Assembly (NCBI RefSeq): GCF_009759665.1
Contig: NZ_WQNE01000002.1
Location: 248,001 to 312,000 of the forward strand
Source: Bradyrhizobium cajani
Lineage (GTDB): Bacteria > Pseudomonadota > Alphaproteobacteria > Rhizobiales > Xanthobacteraceae
Reading direction: 5' to 3'
DNA length: 64,000 bases
The notes under the pieces were generated by a model. That model saw only the letters and a program-made list of their open reading frames with translations. It ran no database searches and was not told the DNA's origin. This document shows positions 18,694-27,768 of the stretch, one piece after another; the stretch's first letter is position 1; every line of letters starts with the position of its first letter. Both the position numbers and the translations under genes were made by a program.

Positions 18694-19167
18694 ATGAGCG
18701 CTCTCACCCGTCGCGCCGTTCTGCAAAATGCCGTCGCGGCCGCTGCTGTCGGCGCCATAGGCGCTCGTCTCATCGAGGCGGCAGATGCGATGCCGGTTGC
18801 TTCTGATCTTGGACAAGTCGCGAAGCAGTCGGACCTCGTGGTGGAGGCGCAGTGGTGGGGATCGCAACCTGGTCCTGGCTGGGGGTGGGGTCCCGCTCCA
18901 GGCTGGGGGCGACCGTCGCCGGTCAGCCGCCGCTGGGCTTGCTGGTGGCATCGCGGCCGCCGCCATTGCGGGTGGCGAACGGACGTTGTGAGGGCACCGC
19001 CGGCTCCCGGCTGGGGAAGTCCCGGCTGGGGTGGCACTCCCGGCTGGGGAGCCAGTCCCGGATGGGGCTGGGGTCCCGCGCCAGGCTGGGGTCGACCAAC
19101 GCCGGTCAGGCGCCGCCGCTGGGTTTGCTGGTGGCATCGCGGCCGTCGTCTTTGCGGATGGCGGTAG
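18694..19167 (+). CDS. Trp/Gly/Pro-rich exported protein with duplicated CWWHRGRR module
   Basis: 157 residues. The N-terminus MSALTRRAVLQNAVAAAAVG looks like a short twin-arginine signal. The rest is low complexity, built from PGWG units. A module of about 40 residues occurs twice: WGWGPAPGWGRPSPVSRRWA plus CWWHRGRRHCGWR, and later WGWGPAPGWGRPTPVRRRRW plus VCWWHRGRRLCGWR. Each copy has a conserved cysteine pair. I recall uncharacterised rhizobial proteins ending in this Cys-Trp-Trp-His motif. No function is known; cell-surface or envelope stress roles are guesses. Confidence 0.7.
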   Translation: MSALTRRAVLQNAVAAAAVGAIGARLIEAADAMPVASDLGQVAKQSDLVVEAQWWGSQPGPGWGWGPAPGWGRPSPVSRRWACWWHRGRRHCGWRTDVVRAPPAPGWGSPGWGGTPGWGASPGWGWGPAPGWGRPTPVRRRRWVCWWHRGRRLCGWR

Positions 19168-19242
19168 GAGGCTGTCGCTACCCACGCAAGCCATCGGCGG
19201 CAGATTTGTCACGACAGTGTGTGTCGATCTGGAGCGTGACGC

Positions 19243-19272
19243 CGGTGATGCCGCTCTACGGCGGCATCACCG
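19243..19272. terminator. Hairpin between convergent genes
   Basis: CGGTGATGCCG (19243-19253) and CGGCATCACCG (19262-19272) form a perfect 11-bp stem with an 8-nt loop. It lies between the Trp/Gly-rich gene and the reductase, overlapping the end of the latter. There is no T-run, so it is either a bidirectional, weak or Rho-assisted terminator. Confidence 0.5.
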
Positions 19273-20619
19273 CATCGCGAAGAACTCCTGATGGAAACGC
19301 CATTTGACAGGAAAATCGTGCGCGGCGAAGTCTCGTTTCAGCGCTTCACCGAATCCCGCCGGACCACAGAACCAGATGCTCGCCTCGCGCCACTGCGGTA
19401 CGGCGCGGCGGACGCGTTCGCCGGTCAAGTGTCCATCGCGGGCATCGATCAGAACATGCAGGCGGACATCGGCAGATCTGGCGTCGGCGGCCAGTTTGCC
19501 GAGCGCTTCCTCGTCGACATCGGCGGTGCTGTGAAACAGATCGACCATCTGCGCCTCAGGCCAATCGGGAGCTTCCTTCTGCATGGCCATGTGTTTCATA
19601 CGCGCGACAAAAGGCGTGATGCCGATGCCACCTCCGATCCAGATCTGGTGCGGACAGTCATCATCGAAGGTGAAGCAGCCGTAAGGCCCTTCCAGCGTAA
19701 CCTCCTGTCCGGCGCGCAGCGTCTTGCGCAAGCGGCTGGTGTGGTCGCCCAGTTCCTTGGTGATGAATGTAATTCCGGGGTTCTCGGCGTGCCAGTTGGA
19801 GGCGATGGTGTAAGGATGCGCGCCCTCCGAGGCGTCCGACGTGGCAAAAGCGAACTGGCCCGGCTTGTGGCCCGGCCATCCATGCGGCACTTCGATTTTG
19901 GACTCGAGAGCCCTGACACCGGGATAATATTGCAACAAGACGATTCTGCCCTTGACCTGCCGGCTGGCGCCCACCCGGCGCAAAAGGACAACAACGCTCG
20001 CCCACGTGCCAGAGGCAAGCAGCACCGCCATCACCCAGCCAAGCGGCGACGTCCAGTAGCTGAACCTGATCAGCACGACGGCGTGAAAGACCAGGACCAG
20101 ATAAGCGAGGGCGAGAAGCCGGTGTGTCTTGTAGAAGAGCCGGTAGGGAAAATACTGGATCAGCGCCAGCACGATGAGCACCACGGCGGCATAGAACGCC
20201 CACTCGCCCAGGCTTTCTGCCGATCCGCGCAGATCCGCAAAAAACGCTGCGATGGGATTCTCGATGGGAGGCCTTGCCCCACGCGTCGGCCGCTCCAGCA
20301 AGCCCCAGCCCACCGCCCATTTCGGACCGTTGGCCCAGAGCCAATGGACGACGGCAACAACAAGGGCTGTGATGCCCAGCCATTTGTGCAGGCGATACAT
20401 CTTGTCGAGGCCGCCCAGCCACGATTCCGGCCAGCGCGGCCGCAGAGCCAGGATCATCGCAACGCTCATGCATCCGATTGCCAGAATGCCGCTCAACTGC
20501 ACCATCGCTCCACGAAGAGCAAAGAACGTGGCTGACTGAAATACGGAAGGCTCGGCAATCAGCCACAGCACGACCAGGATCGCGAGGATTGCCCAGAATG
20601 AGCGTTTAAGGTTCCGCAT
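19267..20619 (-). CDS. Ferric-reductase-like transmembrane flavocytochrome (FRE/NOX type)
   Basis: About 450 residues. The N-terminal half has six hydrophobic segments with heme-ligand histidines in MYRLHKWLGITALVVAVVHW and KTHRLLALAYLVLVFHAVV. The C-terminal half is a ferredoxin-NADP reductase module with HPYTIAS for FAD, IWIGGGIGITPFVARM for NAD(P)H, and WFCGPAGFGEALK. It should move electrons from cytosolic NAD(P)H across the membrane to iron, oxygen or another acceptor. I chose MRNLKRSF at 20619 as the start because the membrane region begins there. Confidence 0.85.
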   Translation of the reverse strand: MRNLKRSFWAILAILVVLWLIAEPSVFQSATFFALRGAMVQLSGILAIGCMSVAMILALRPRWPESWLGGLDKMYRLHKWLGITALVVAVVHWLWANGPKWAVGWGLLERPTRGARPPIENPIAAFFADLRGSAESLGEWAFYAAVVLIVLALIQYFPYRLFYKTHRLLALAYLVLVFHAVVLIRFSYWTSPLGWVMAVLLASGTWASVVVLLRRVGASRQVKGRIVLLQYYPGVRALESKIEVPHGWPGHKPGQFAFATSDASEGAHPYTIASNWHAENPGITFITKELGDHTSRLRKTLRAGQEVTLEGPYGCFTFDDDCPHQIWIGGGIGITPFVARMKHMAMQKEAPDWPEAQMVDLFHSTADVDEEALGKLAADARSADVRLHVLIDARDGHLTGERVRRAVPQWREASIWFCGPAGFGEALKRDFAAHDFPVKWRFHQEFFAMR

Positions 20620-21091
20620 GCTACGTCGGTGCTCACCTGCATCGGTTCGAATACCACTGCGGAGTTCGGTTGCGCTCTGCCCTGCCGCTGACGTCCGAGC
20701 GCATAGAGCGGATTGAGTCCGCAGGACGAAGGCGACCACAGCGAGCTGAAGGTACCATCGGCGCGCTGCGGAGTTATCCGACCAAACCCTCGGAGTTCGC
20801 GGATGGATTTACCTGTGACCGACCAACAGGCTTATGACACAAAGCGGGCTGGCCGATGGACCGGGGCCCGGTCATCAACATCGGTAAATCTAGCCGATAC
20901 GGCCGGATAGAATCGTGGTTTGTCAGGGTTCGGCCCCAGTAGATTCCTCGGCCGCGATCAGGCAATCACCCAATATTCCCAGCTTCGCCCGACAGCGCAT
21001 GATGCAATCGTTCGTCGTTGCAGCGCGCACGGCTGGTTCAGGATACGGCTAAGCCGGGCGAGCTGATCCGCCGGCGACGGAGAAGGCCGAC
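20620..21091. other. Intergenic region with no recognised gene
   Basis: This gap separates the reductase from the antiporter operon and likely carries both promoters. No convincing gene, hairpin with T-run or RNA was seen. Confidence 0.45.
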
Positions 21092-21613
21092 ATGACGGGA
21101 CCCTCAGGCGACCAAGATGCGCGCGCGGGCATCACCAACGTTGGAATGTGGTCGCGTGCGGTCTCGCGAGCAGCAATGTTCCTCTGCCTCTGGCTCGTGC
21201 TGGCCGGGGCCAGGCCCGCGGATATCCCCGCCGCGGCCGCCGCTGTGGTCGCAGCAACTTGGGCAAGCCTGTACCTGCTGAAGCCGAGCGCATCGCGGCG
21301 TTCGCCTGTTGCCATTGCCCGACTGGCAGTGCTTTTCCTGTACCATTCCATCGTCGCCGGATGGGATGTTGCAAGACGGGCGCTCGATCCCCGACTGCCG
21401 CTGCATCCGGGATTTGTGGCCTATCCGACCCGTCTTCCGCACGGGGTGCGACGTAACGTGTTCACGACGCTCACCAGCCTCCTGCCGGGAACGGTGCCAA
21501 CCGGGGAGAGAAATGGACACATCCTCTATCATTGCCTCGACGTCGATCAGCCCGTGCTTGCCGACCTTGCCGCCGAGGAAGCGGCCCTGGTTCGAGCCCT
21601 CTACAATGAGTGA
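21092..21613 (+). CDS. mnhE: Mrp/Mnh antiporter subunit E
   Basis: Up to 173 residues. MnhE traits are two N-terminal membrane helices followed by FLYHSIVAGWDVARRALDPR, HPGFVAYPTRLPHGVRRNVF, TTLTSLLPGTVPTGERNGHI and HCLD. The subunit is a structural part of the multi-subunit cation/proton antiporter. The start at 21092 gives a hydrophilic extension; MWSRAV at 21146 is equally possible. Its last codons overlap mnhF. First gene of a six-gene operon. Confidence 0.88.
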   Translation: MTGPSGDQDARAGITNVGMWSRAVSRAAMFLCLWLVLAGARPADIPAAAAAVVAATWASLYLLKPSASRRSPVAIARLAVLFLYHSIVAGWDVARRALDPRLPLHPGFVAYPTRLPHGVRRNVFTTLTSLLPGTVPTGERNGHILYHCLDVDQPVLADLAAEEAALVRALYNE

Positions 21614-21887
21614 TTTTCTGACCGCGTCGGTCGGCTTCATTTTGGCGATGCTCGCGCTGGGGCTGGTATCGATCCTGCGCGGCCCGGGAGATGCCGATCG
21701 AATGATGTCGGCGCAGTTGATCGGCACCGGGGGCATCGCTGCATTGCTGCTGCTCGGCACGGTCACCGGCGTGCCGGCTGCGGTCGACGTGGCGCTGATC
21801 CTGGCATTGCTCGCGACCTTTGCGTCCATCGCGTTCGTCAAGAAAGGGCTTTCGCGCCTCGAAGTCGATTCAACGGACGGCACATGA
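21606..21887 (+). CDS. mnhF: Mrp/Mnh antiporter subunit F
   Basis: 93 residues with three membrane helices. The block SILRGPGDADRMMSAQLIGT and AVDVALILALLATFASIAFV are diagnostic for MnhF/MrpF. The ATG at 21606 lies inside the end of mnhE, and the stop overlaps mnhG by 4 nt. Confidence 0.9.
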   Translation: MSDFLTASVGFILAMLALGLVSILRGPGDADRMMSAQLIGTGGIAALLLLGTVTGVPAAVDVALILALLATFASIAFVKKGLSRLEVDSTDGT

Positions 21888-22177
21888 GCTACGCGGGTGA
21901 CATCGTGACGATCGCGAGCGTATCGGCGGGTGCGTTCTTCTTTCTGGCCGGCACCGTCGGCCTGCTTCGCTTCCCTGACACCCTGACCCGTCTGCACGCG
22001 CTCACCAAGGCGGACAATCTCGGCCTGGGCTTCGTCGTGCTCGGATTGCTCCCGCAGGCAGCAAGCCTGCGCGACGGATTGAAATTGATCAGCATCTGGT
22101 TGCTGGCGCTGCTGGCAGGCGCAACCGTCTCTCAATTGATCGCGCGTAGCGCGCGCCAGGGCGGACCGGCCAGATGA
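21884..22177 (+). CDS. mnhG: Mrp/Mnh antiporter subunit G
   Basis: 97 residues with three hydrophobic segments. GAFFFLAGTVGLLRFPDTLT followed by RLHALTKADNLGLGFVVLG matches MnhG/MrpG closely. It overlaps its neighbours by 4 nt on both sides, so the operon is tightly coupled. Confidence 0.92.
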   Translation: MSYAGDIVTIASVSAGAFFFLAGTVGLLRFPDTLTRLHALTKADNLGLGFVVLGLLPQAASLRDGLKLISIWLLALLAGATVSQLIARSARQGGPAR

Positions 22178-23118
22178 GCATCACAACGGTCTTCGAGAGC
22201 GTGCTCGCCGCTCTGGTGCTGGGCCTCGCGCTCTGGACGATCGCGGTGCGCGAGACCTATTCGGCAACGGTCGGCTTTGTCGCCTATGGACTAATGGTTG
22301 CGCTCATCTGGGTGGGGCTCGACGCCATCGACGTCGCGCTGACGGAGGCCGCAATCGGCGGGGGCCTGGGCGGCATCGTGCTGCTGGGCGCCGCCGCCCG
22401 GCTGCGGGACACCGAGTCGACGGCCGCGGAGACGCCAAACCGGATGGTGCGTCTCGGCGCCGCTGCACTCTCCGCGGCGATCGCTGCCGCGCTCGCGATC
22501 GCGATTCTGCTCTTGCCGGATGCCGCACCAACGCTCGCGCCGGCAGCCGTCGCCAACGCCGCGGCGACAGGCCTCGCCAACCCCGTGACCAACGTGCTGA
22601 TGGCGTTCCGCGGAATGGACACCGCGCTCGAGAAGGTCGTGCTCTTGCTCGCCATCGTCGGTGTCTGGTCGCTCGCCTCGGATCAGGCCTGGGGCGGCCG
22701 CCCGGGACCGCACCACGAAGCCGACCCGAACGGCGTTCTCGCGTTTCTCGCGCGTCTGCTGCCGCCTGTCGGTATCGTCATCGGCGTCTACATCCTGTGG
22801 ACCGGAGCCGATCATCCAGGCGGTGCATTTCAGGGCGGCGCGGTTCTCGCGTCGATGTGGCTCCTGGTCATCATGGCGGGATTGGCGGACACGCCGCCGG
22901 CGAGCAGCCGACGGCTACGGCTTGTCCTGGTGGCCGGGCCCGGCCTGTTCTTCCTCGTTGGTCTCGGCGGCCTCTGCTTTGGCGCGGCGTTCCTTGCCTA
23001 TCCGATCGCGCACGCCAAGCCGCTGATTCTGGGCATCGAGACGGCGATGCTGCTGACGATCGCGGCCACGCTCGCCCTGCTCCTCGCCGGCGCACCGGAA
23101 CGGAGCGTACCGCGATGA
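22174..23118 (+). CDS. Fused DUF4040 (MnhA C-terminal) plus MnhB antiporter subunit
   Basis: 314 residues. The first ~85 residues (YSATVGFVAYGLMVALIWVG, DVALTEAAIGGGLGGIVLLG) are the DUF4040 module normally found near the C-terminus of MnhA. A second region from about residue 180 (LLPPVGIVIGVYILWTGADH, PGGAFQGGAVLA) is MnhB. This join resembles the MbhD-to-MbhF stretch of membrane-bound hydrogenases and some archaeal Mrp systems. The large N-terminal, NuoL-like part of MnhA is not present anywhere in the operon. Confidence 0.85.
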   Translation: MSITTVFESVLAALVLGLALWTIAVRETYSATVGFVAYGLMVALIWVGLDAIDVALTEAAIGGGLGGIVLLGAAARLRDTESTAAETPNRMVRLGAAALSAAIAAALAIAILLLPDAAPTLAPAAVANAAATGLANPVTNVLMAFRGMDTALEKVVLLLAIVGVWSLASDQAWGGRPGPHHEADPNGVLAFLARLLPPVGIVIGVYILWTGADHPGGAFQGGAVLASMWLLVIMAGLADTPPASSRRLRLVLVAGPGLFFLVGLGGLCFGAAFLAYPIAHAKPLILGIETAMLLTIAATLALLLAGAPERSVPR

Positions 23119-23459
23119 GCGCCGTGACAGTGTTCGGATTGACTGCGGCTGCCGCGGTCGGATTGGGGCTGTACGGCCTGATCACGAACCCGCAACCGCT
23201 TCGCAAACTCCTCGCGTTCAATCTGCTCGGCAGCGGCGTGTTCCTCCTCTTCGGCATCATCGGACGGCGGGGCGCCGCGGCGGGCTTTGGCAACGATCCG
23301 GTGCCACAGGCCCTGGTGATTACCGGGATCGTCGTCGCGTTCGCCGCGACCGCCCTGGCGATCGCCCTGTTGCTGAGGCTGTTCCGGACCGCCGGCTCCA
23401 CGACGCTACGCAGCGACGCGCCACGCATGGGCCGGGGCGCCGATGCCCCCGGTGGCTGA
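23115..23459 (+). CDS. mnhC: Mrp/Mnh antiporter subunit C (NuoK-like)
   Basis: 114 residues, three membrane helices. GLYGLITNPQPLRKLLAFNL followed by LGSGVFLLFG and DPVPQALVITGIVVAFAATA are MnhC/NuoK signatures. The ATG overlaps the preceding stop, and its own stop overlaps the start of mnhD (TGATG). Confidence 0.9.
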   Translation: MSAVTVFGLTAAAAVGLGLYGLITNPQPLRKLLAFNLLGSGVFLLFGIIGRRGAAAGFGNDPVPQALVITGIVVAFAATALAIALLLRLFRTAGSTTLRSDAPRMGRGADAPGG

Positions 23460-25216
23460 TGCTGCCCCCTGCCCCCATGTCGGCGACGACCGCGGGCGGC
23501 TTCCTGCTGGTGCTGTCGATTGTCTTGCCGGTCGCAGGCGTGCTTCTGGCCTTCGCTCTCGGCGACCGCTACGTCCGGCTGGTTGCCTTCACCATCATGC
23601 CGTTGGGCCTGGCGATCGCCGCAGCGCTCGTGCTGGCACTGCCACGGGGCGGAGGCCACCTCGTCTATCTGCTCGGCGCCTGGCCGCCACCGCTCGGCGT
23701 CGCGCTGCATGCCGACGGATTGTCGGCCGTGATGATTGCAGCGACGGCAGTCGTGATCCCAGCCGTGGCTGTCTATGCCGCACCCGAATTTCGTCCGGCA
23801 GCGGCGGCGCGCGCGCCGGCCGCATTCTGGATGCTGCTGCTGGCGATATGGGGAGCGCTGAACGCGATCTTCGTCGGCGGAGACCTCTTCACCCTCTACG
23901 TCGCGCTGGAACTGCTGACATTCGCCACGGTGCCGCTGGTCTCGCTCGATGGCCGTGCGGAGACGCTTCAGGCGGCATTGCGATATCTGCTCTTCGCGCT
24001 GCTGGGGTCGGTGCTCTATCTCGCGGGCACGGCCCTGCTCTATGGTCTCTATGGCGCACTCGACATCGTGCTGTTGTCACGTCGCGCCGATGCGCAGCTG
24101 GGCACGCTCATCGCCGCGGCCTTGATGACGACGGGTCTTCTCGCCAAGACCGCGCTGTTTCCGTTGCACCTTTGGCTGCCGCCCGCTCACGCCGGCGCAC
24201 CGGCAGCGGCGAGCGCAATCCTGTCCGGCCTGGTCGTGAAGGGCTCCCTCTTCATCGTCATCCGGCTCTGGTTCGACGTCATGCGCGGCCTGCCCGGCTT
24301 CGCTGCCGCGCACGTGCTCGGCGCGCTAGGGGCCACGGCAATCATATTCGGCAGCGTTGTCGCGCTGCGTCAGGAACGCCTCAAGCTCCTGATCGCATAT
24401 TCGACACTGGCGCAGATCGGATATCTGTTCCTGATGTTTCCGCTCGCTTTCGATGTCTCGGGGGACCTCAAGCGTGGCGGCGCCTTGGCCGGTGGGGTGC
24501 TGCAGGCGATCTCACATGCCACAGCGAAGGCGGCGATGTTCATGGCCGCCGGATCCATCTATGCGGGGCTCGGCCACGATCGCATCACCGGGCTAAACGG
24601 CGTTGCGCGCGCTCAGCCCTTGAGCGTCCTGACTTTCGCACTGGGCGGCGTCGCATTGATGGGCGTACCGCCGAGCGGAGCCTCCCTCGCCAAGGACCTG
24701 TTGCTACAGGCGGCGGCGGAGACGGAACAATGGTGGTGGACGATCCTGCTCCAGGCCGGCGGCGTGCTGACGGCCGCCTATGTCGTCCTGGTCCTGGCTC
24801 ATGCGCTGGCACCGCCGGACAAGCCGATTGCGCTCCGCGGCGCCGTGCCGCGCATTTGCGATCTGGCAGCACTCGTACTCGCGCTGTGCTCCCTGTTGCT
24901 CGGCCTGATGCCTTGGGCCTCCTATCTGCCGATCCCGCAAGGTGGGATGTCGAACCCGCTCGGCATCGATGCACTGTCCAAGCTGCTGCTGCCTGTGCTG
25001 GGAGGCACGGTGCTCGCGATCCTGCTGAGCCCGTGGCCGCACCCGCTCGCCTTGAATGCGGTCGAGAGAATGATCGCCCCTCTGCGGCGCGCCTGCCTTG
25101 GCTTCGGCCGTCTTGTCGAAGCGGTTGACGACGTCCTGCGCCAATGGCCGGCGGCGAGCATGTCGCTTCTGCTGGTGGCGCTGCTGCTCGGCACATTGAT
25201 GTTCGCTGGTGCCTGA
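23459..25216 (+). CDS. mnhD: Mrp/Mnh antiporter subunit D (proton-conducting, NuoN-like)
   Basis: 585 residues, about 14 membrane helices. The proton-conducting family core is seen in LFTLYVALELLTFATVPLVS, LLAKTALFPLHLWLPPAHAG, APAAASAILSGLVVKGSLFI and AISHATAKAAMFMAAGSIYA. The conserved glutamate (in ALELL) and lysines (LLAKTALFP, HATAKAA) of the proton path are kept. It should be the main ion-pumping subunit, since no MnhA core is encoded. It ends the operon. Confidence 0.92.
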   Translation: MLPPAPMSATTAGGFLLVLSIVLPVAGVLLAFALGDRYVRLVAFTIMPLGLAIAAALVLALPRGGGHLVYLLGAWPPPLGVALHADGLSAVMIAATAVVIPAVAVYAAPEFRPAAAARAPAAFWMLLLAIWGALNAIFVGGDLFTLYVALELLTFATVPLVSLDGRAETLQAALRYLLFALLGSVLYLAGTALLYGLYGALDIVLLSRRADAQLGTLIAAALMTTGLLAKTALFPLHLWLPPAHAGAPAAASAILSGLVVKGSLFIVIRLWFDVMRGLPGFAAAHVLGALGATAIIFGSVVALRQERLKLLIAYSTLAQIGYLFLMFPLAFDVSGDLKRGGALAGGVLQAISHATAKAAMFMAAGSIYAGLGHDRITGLNGVARAQPLSVLTFALGGVALMGVPPSGASLAKDLLLQAAAETEQWWWTILLQAGGVLTAAYVVLVLAHALAPPDKPIALRGAVPRICDLAALVLALCSLLLGLMPWASYLPIPQGGMSNPLGIDALSKLLLPVLGGTVLAILLSPWPHPLALNAVERMIAPLRRACLGFGRLVEAVDDVLRQWPAASMSLLLVALLLGTLMFAGA

Positions 25217-25437
25217 GGGATCGGCTTGGGTTCCCGAGCAGACGCGATGCGGTGAATCCGAACGCCTCGAGATCGCAGCTTTTTGAGCGAATTTGCTACG
25301 GCGCAAGCGCGCGACATGGCTGCGCGCACAAATCACTGATTTCACTGGATTTTTGGTAGCGGGGGAGCGCTACCGCCTTTCCCCACACCTACCAAACCTA
25401 CGATATCTCATCCATTCCTTAGCATGAGGCAGTTCTT
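25217..25437. other. Intergenic region with a 7-bp hairpin
   Basis: GGTAGCG (25355-25361) and CGCTACC (25368-25374) form a short stem with a 6-nt loop after the mnhD gene. There is no T-run downstream on the plus strand, so termination is uncertain. Nothing else is recognised. Confidence 0.35.
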
Positions 25438-25835
25438 GAGCCCGAAGGTTTCGGTCCCGACAACCACCTCTACGCCAACGCATCCTTCACCGGCGAGATC
25501 TATCGATATGACGTGCTTGGCGAGGCAGCGCCGAAACGCGTCGTCTTCGGCGCAGCCAGATTCCAATCCGGACTTCAAAGGGCCGGACGGGATGGCCTTC
25601 GGAACGGACGGTCGGCTCTGTTGCACGGTCTACAACCAGAGAACGTTACGGTGCTCGACCGGCGGGCGAGGTCGCCGATCCGCTGATCCTGAATGGGCCT
25701 CAGCCAACGAACTGTGCCTTCACCCTCGGAGGCAAGAAGCTCCGGGTTACGGAGGTTGGCAAGGGCCAGGTCGAGCAGATCGATATGTTTTGCGCCGGCC
25801 TGCACCTGCACCTGCACCTGCCGAAATTCGTCTGA
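25438..25835 (+). pseudogene. SMP-30/gluconolactonase-family remnant
   Basis: Three plus-strand frames together spell a decayed sugar-lactonase-like protein. The first has EGFGPDNHLYANASFTGEIY and RYDVLG. The second has KGPDGMAFGTDGRL. The third has DPLILNGPQPTNCAFTLGGK followed by KLRVTEVGKGQVEQ and a tail ending LPKFV. At least two frame changes and a missing N-terminal half make it non-functional. These enzymes hydrolyse sugar lactones, which fits the catabolic cluster next door. Confidence 0.75.
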
Positions 25836-25875
25836 ACAGGAGGCACGGGATTCTGCAAGCCTCCTTCCGAGCTCG

Positions 25876-27768
25876 TCAAAGGAAGCCGATCGACAGCCAG
25901 GGCACGGCTGCGACGATCAGGGTGCCGATCAGGAGCGCGATCATGTAGCCCACTATCGGCTTCATGCCCTCGTCCGGGTTGATGCGGCTGATGGCGCAGG
26001 CTGCGTAGTAGCCGACGCCGAATGGCGGCGCAAATAGGCCGATGCCCATGGCGAGGACGACCACCATCGCGTAGTGGACATCGTGCACCCCGACCTGCCG
26101 CGCGATCGGGAACAGCAGCGGACCGAACAGGACGATGGCGGGGATTCCCTCCAGCACGCTGCCGAGGATCACGAAAGTCACGATCGTCACGGCCAGGAAG
26201 ACGGGGACCCCGCCGGGAAGGCTGGTCATGAATTTGGCCAGAGAGGCCGAAAATCCTGACTGGGTCAGCGCCCACGCCATGCCAGTCGCCGCGCCGATGA
26301 TGAGCAGAATCGCCCCCGACAGCGAGGCCGTCTCGACCAGCATCGGATAGATACGGCGCCATTCGAACTGCCGGTAGATGAGCAGACCCGCGCAGGCCGA
26401 GTACAGGATGCCGATGGTCGAGACCTCCGTCGCGGTCGCGACGCCCTCGACCACCGCCGTCCGGATCACGAACGGCAGCGCGATGGCGGGAATCGCGACG
26501 ACAAGCGCGCTGGCGATCTCGGACCCGCTCGCCCGCTTGACATGGGACAGGTCCTCACGGCGGTAACGCCACCACACGACGGCCGCGAGCATGGCCGCGA
26601 GCACCACGCCCGGCAGCAGGCCGCCCGTGAATAGCGCGGAGATCGAAACACCGGTGACCGAGCCGATCGTGATCAGAACCAGCGACGGCGGGATTGTCTC
26701 GGTCTGCGCGCCCGTCGCGGCCAGAAGCGCGACGAGATCGCCAGGCTTCGCGCCGCGCTGCCGCATCTCGGGAAACAGGACAGGAGCCACCGCAGCCATG
26801 TCCGCCGCCTTGGAACCGGAAATGCCCGAGACCAGATACATCGCCCCGACCAGCACGTAGTGCAATCCGCCGCGCACGTGAGCCAGGAGGCTGGCCAGGA
26901 AGCTGACCATGGCGCGCGCCATGCCAGTCATCTCGATCAGAAGGCCGAGAAAGACGAAGAGCGGCACGGCAAGGAGGATCAAGTGGCTCATGCCCTCATC
27001 CATTCGTCCGATCATCACCACGTCGGGCGTGTTGGTTGTCAGGGCGAGATAGCCGACGGTGGCGAGACCGAATGCGAACGCGATCGGCACGGCTGCAAAG
27101 ACCATCGCGCCGACCAGGACGACGAAGAAGATCAGGAGATTCAGATTGCCGAGCGGCTTCAGCACCGGCGCCAGCAGAACGAACGTTCCGATGATGCCCG
27201 CGACAAGGGCGACGGAGGCCAGCAGACTGCGCAAGCTGGCAATGCGGATGAGCCGGAGAACGGCCGCGACCAGCATAAGTCCGATCCCGATCGGCAACGC
27301 CGCTGCACGCCAGGTATTGACGATCTCGAGCGCCGGCGTCGTGACGAAGGCCTCGTCGGCCGCAAATTCATAGGCCGGCCAGACAACGAGCGCAAGAAAT
27401 GCCAGCGATGCCGCGGCCGCCACGACATCCAGGAACGCGCGAAACTCCGCGCTGAGAACGCCAACGATAGCCGTCATCCGCATGTGTTCGCCGCGCTGGA
27501 ACGCGATCACTGAACCGAACATGGCTAGCCAGAGGAAAAGAATACCGGCAAGCTCGTCGGACCAGATGATTGGCGAGCGGAACACGTACCGACCCACGAT
27601 TCCGGCAGACAGCACCGCAATCTCCGCCAGCACGAGCAATGCTGCCGGGACAGCCACAACATGACCAAGCACCGTGTTCGCCGTTATCACCCAACTGCGC
27701 CGGCCTGCCTGCTGGGCGCTGGCCGCCACACCGGCATCGACGTGAGGCGGATGGCTCACGTTGGTCAT
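25876..27768 (-). CDS. TRAP transporter permease, fused DctQ-DctM
   Basis: About 630 residues. Residues up to ~190 form the small DctQ subunit (IVGRYVFRSPIIWSDELAGI, LFLWLAMFGSVIAFQRGEHM). The rest is the large DctM subunit (LILLAVPLFVFLGLLIEMTG, YLVSGISGSKAADMAAVAPV, IPPSLVLITIGSVTGVSI, GLFAPPFGVGYYAACAI). TRAP systems use a sodium gradient to import organic acids such as sugar acids. The ATG at 27768 overlaps the stop of the binding-protein gene, so the two are translationally coupled; an upstream in-frame start at 27804 is less likely. Confidence 0.92.
   Translation of the reverse strand: MTNVSHPPHVDAGVAASAQQAGRRSWVITANTVLGHVVAVPAALLVLAEIAVLSAGIVGRYVFRSPIIWSDELAGILFLWLAMFGSVIAFQRGEHMRMTAIVGVLSAEFRAFLDVVAAAASLAFLALVVWPAYEFAADEAFVTTPALEIVNTWRAAALPIGIGLMLVAAVLRLIRIASLRSLLASVALVAGIIGTFVLLAPVLKPLGNLNLLIFFVVLVGAMVFAAVPIAFAFGLATVGYLALTTNTPDVVMIGRMDEGMSHLILLAVPLFVFLGLLIEMTGMARAMVSFLASLLAHVRGGLHYVLVGAMYLVSGISGSKAADMAAVAPVLFPEMRQRGAKPGDLVALLAATGAQTETIPPSLVLITIGSVTGVSISALFTGGLLPGVVLAAMLAAVVWWRYRREDLSHVKRASGSEIASALVVAIPAIALPFVIRTAVVEGVATATEVSTIGILYSACAGLLIYRQFEWRRIYPMLVETASLSGAILLIIGAATGMAWALTQSGFSASLAKFMTSLPGGVPVFLAVTIVTFVILGSVLEGIPAIVLFGPLLFPIARQVGVHDVHYAMVVVLAMGIGLFAPPFGVGYYAACAISRINPDEGMKPIVGYMIALLIGTLIVAAVPWLSIGFL

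Noticed and set aside
25355..25374. Stem resembling a tRNA 3-prime acceptor end or attachment site
   Set aside because: The stretch GGTAGCGGGGGAG recalls the reverse strand of some tRNA ends, but no tRNA body, T-arm or second copy was found, so no attachment site is claimed.
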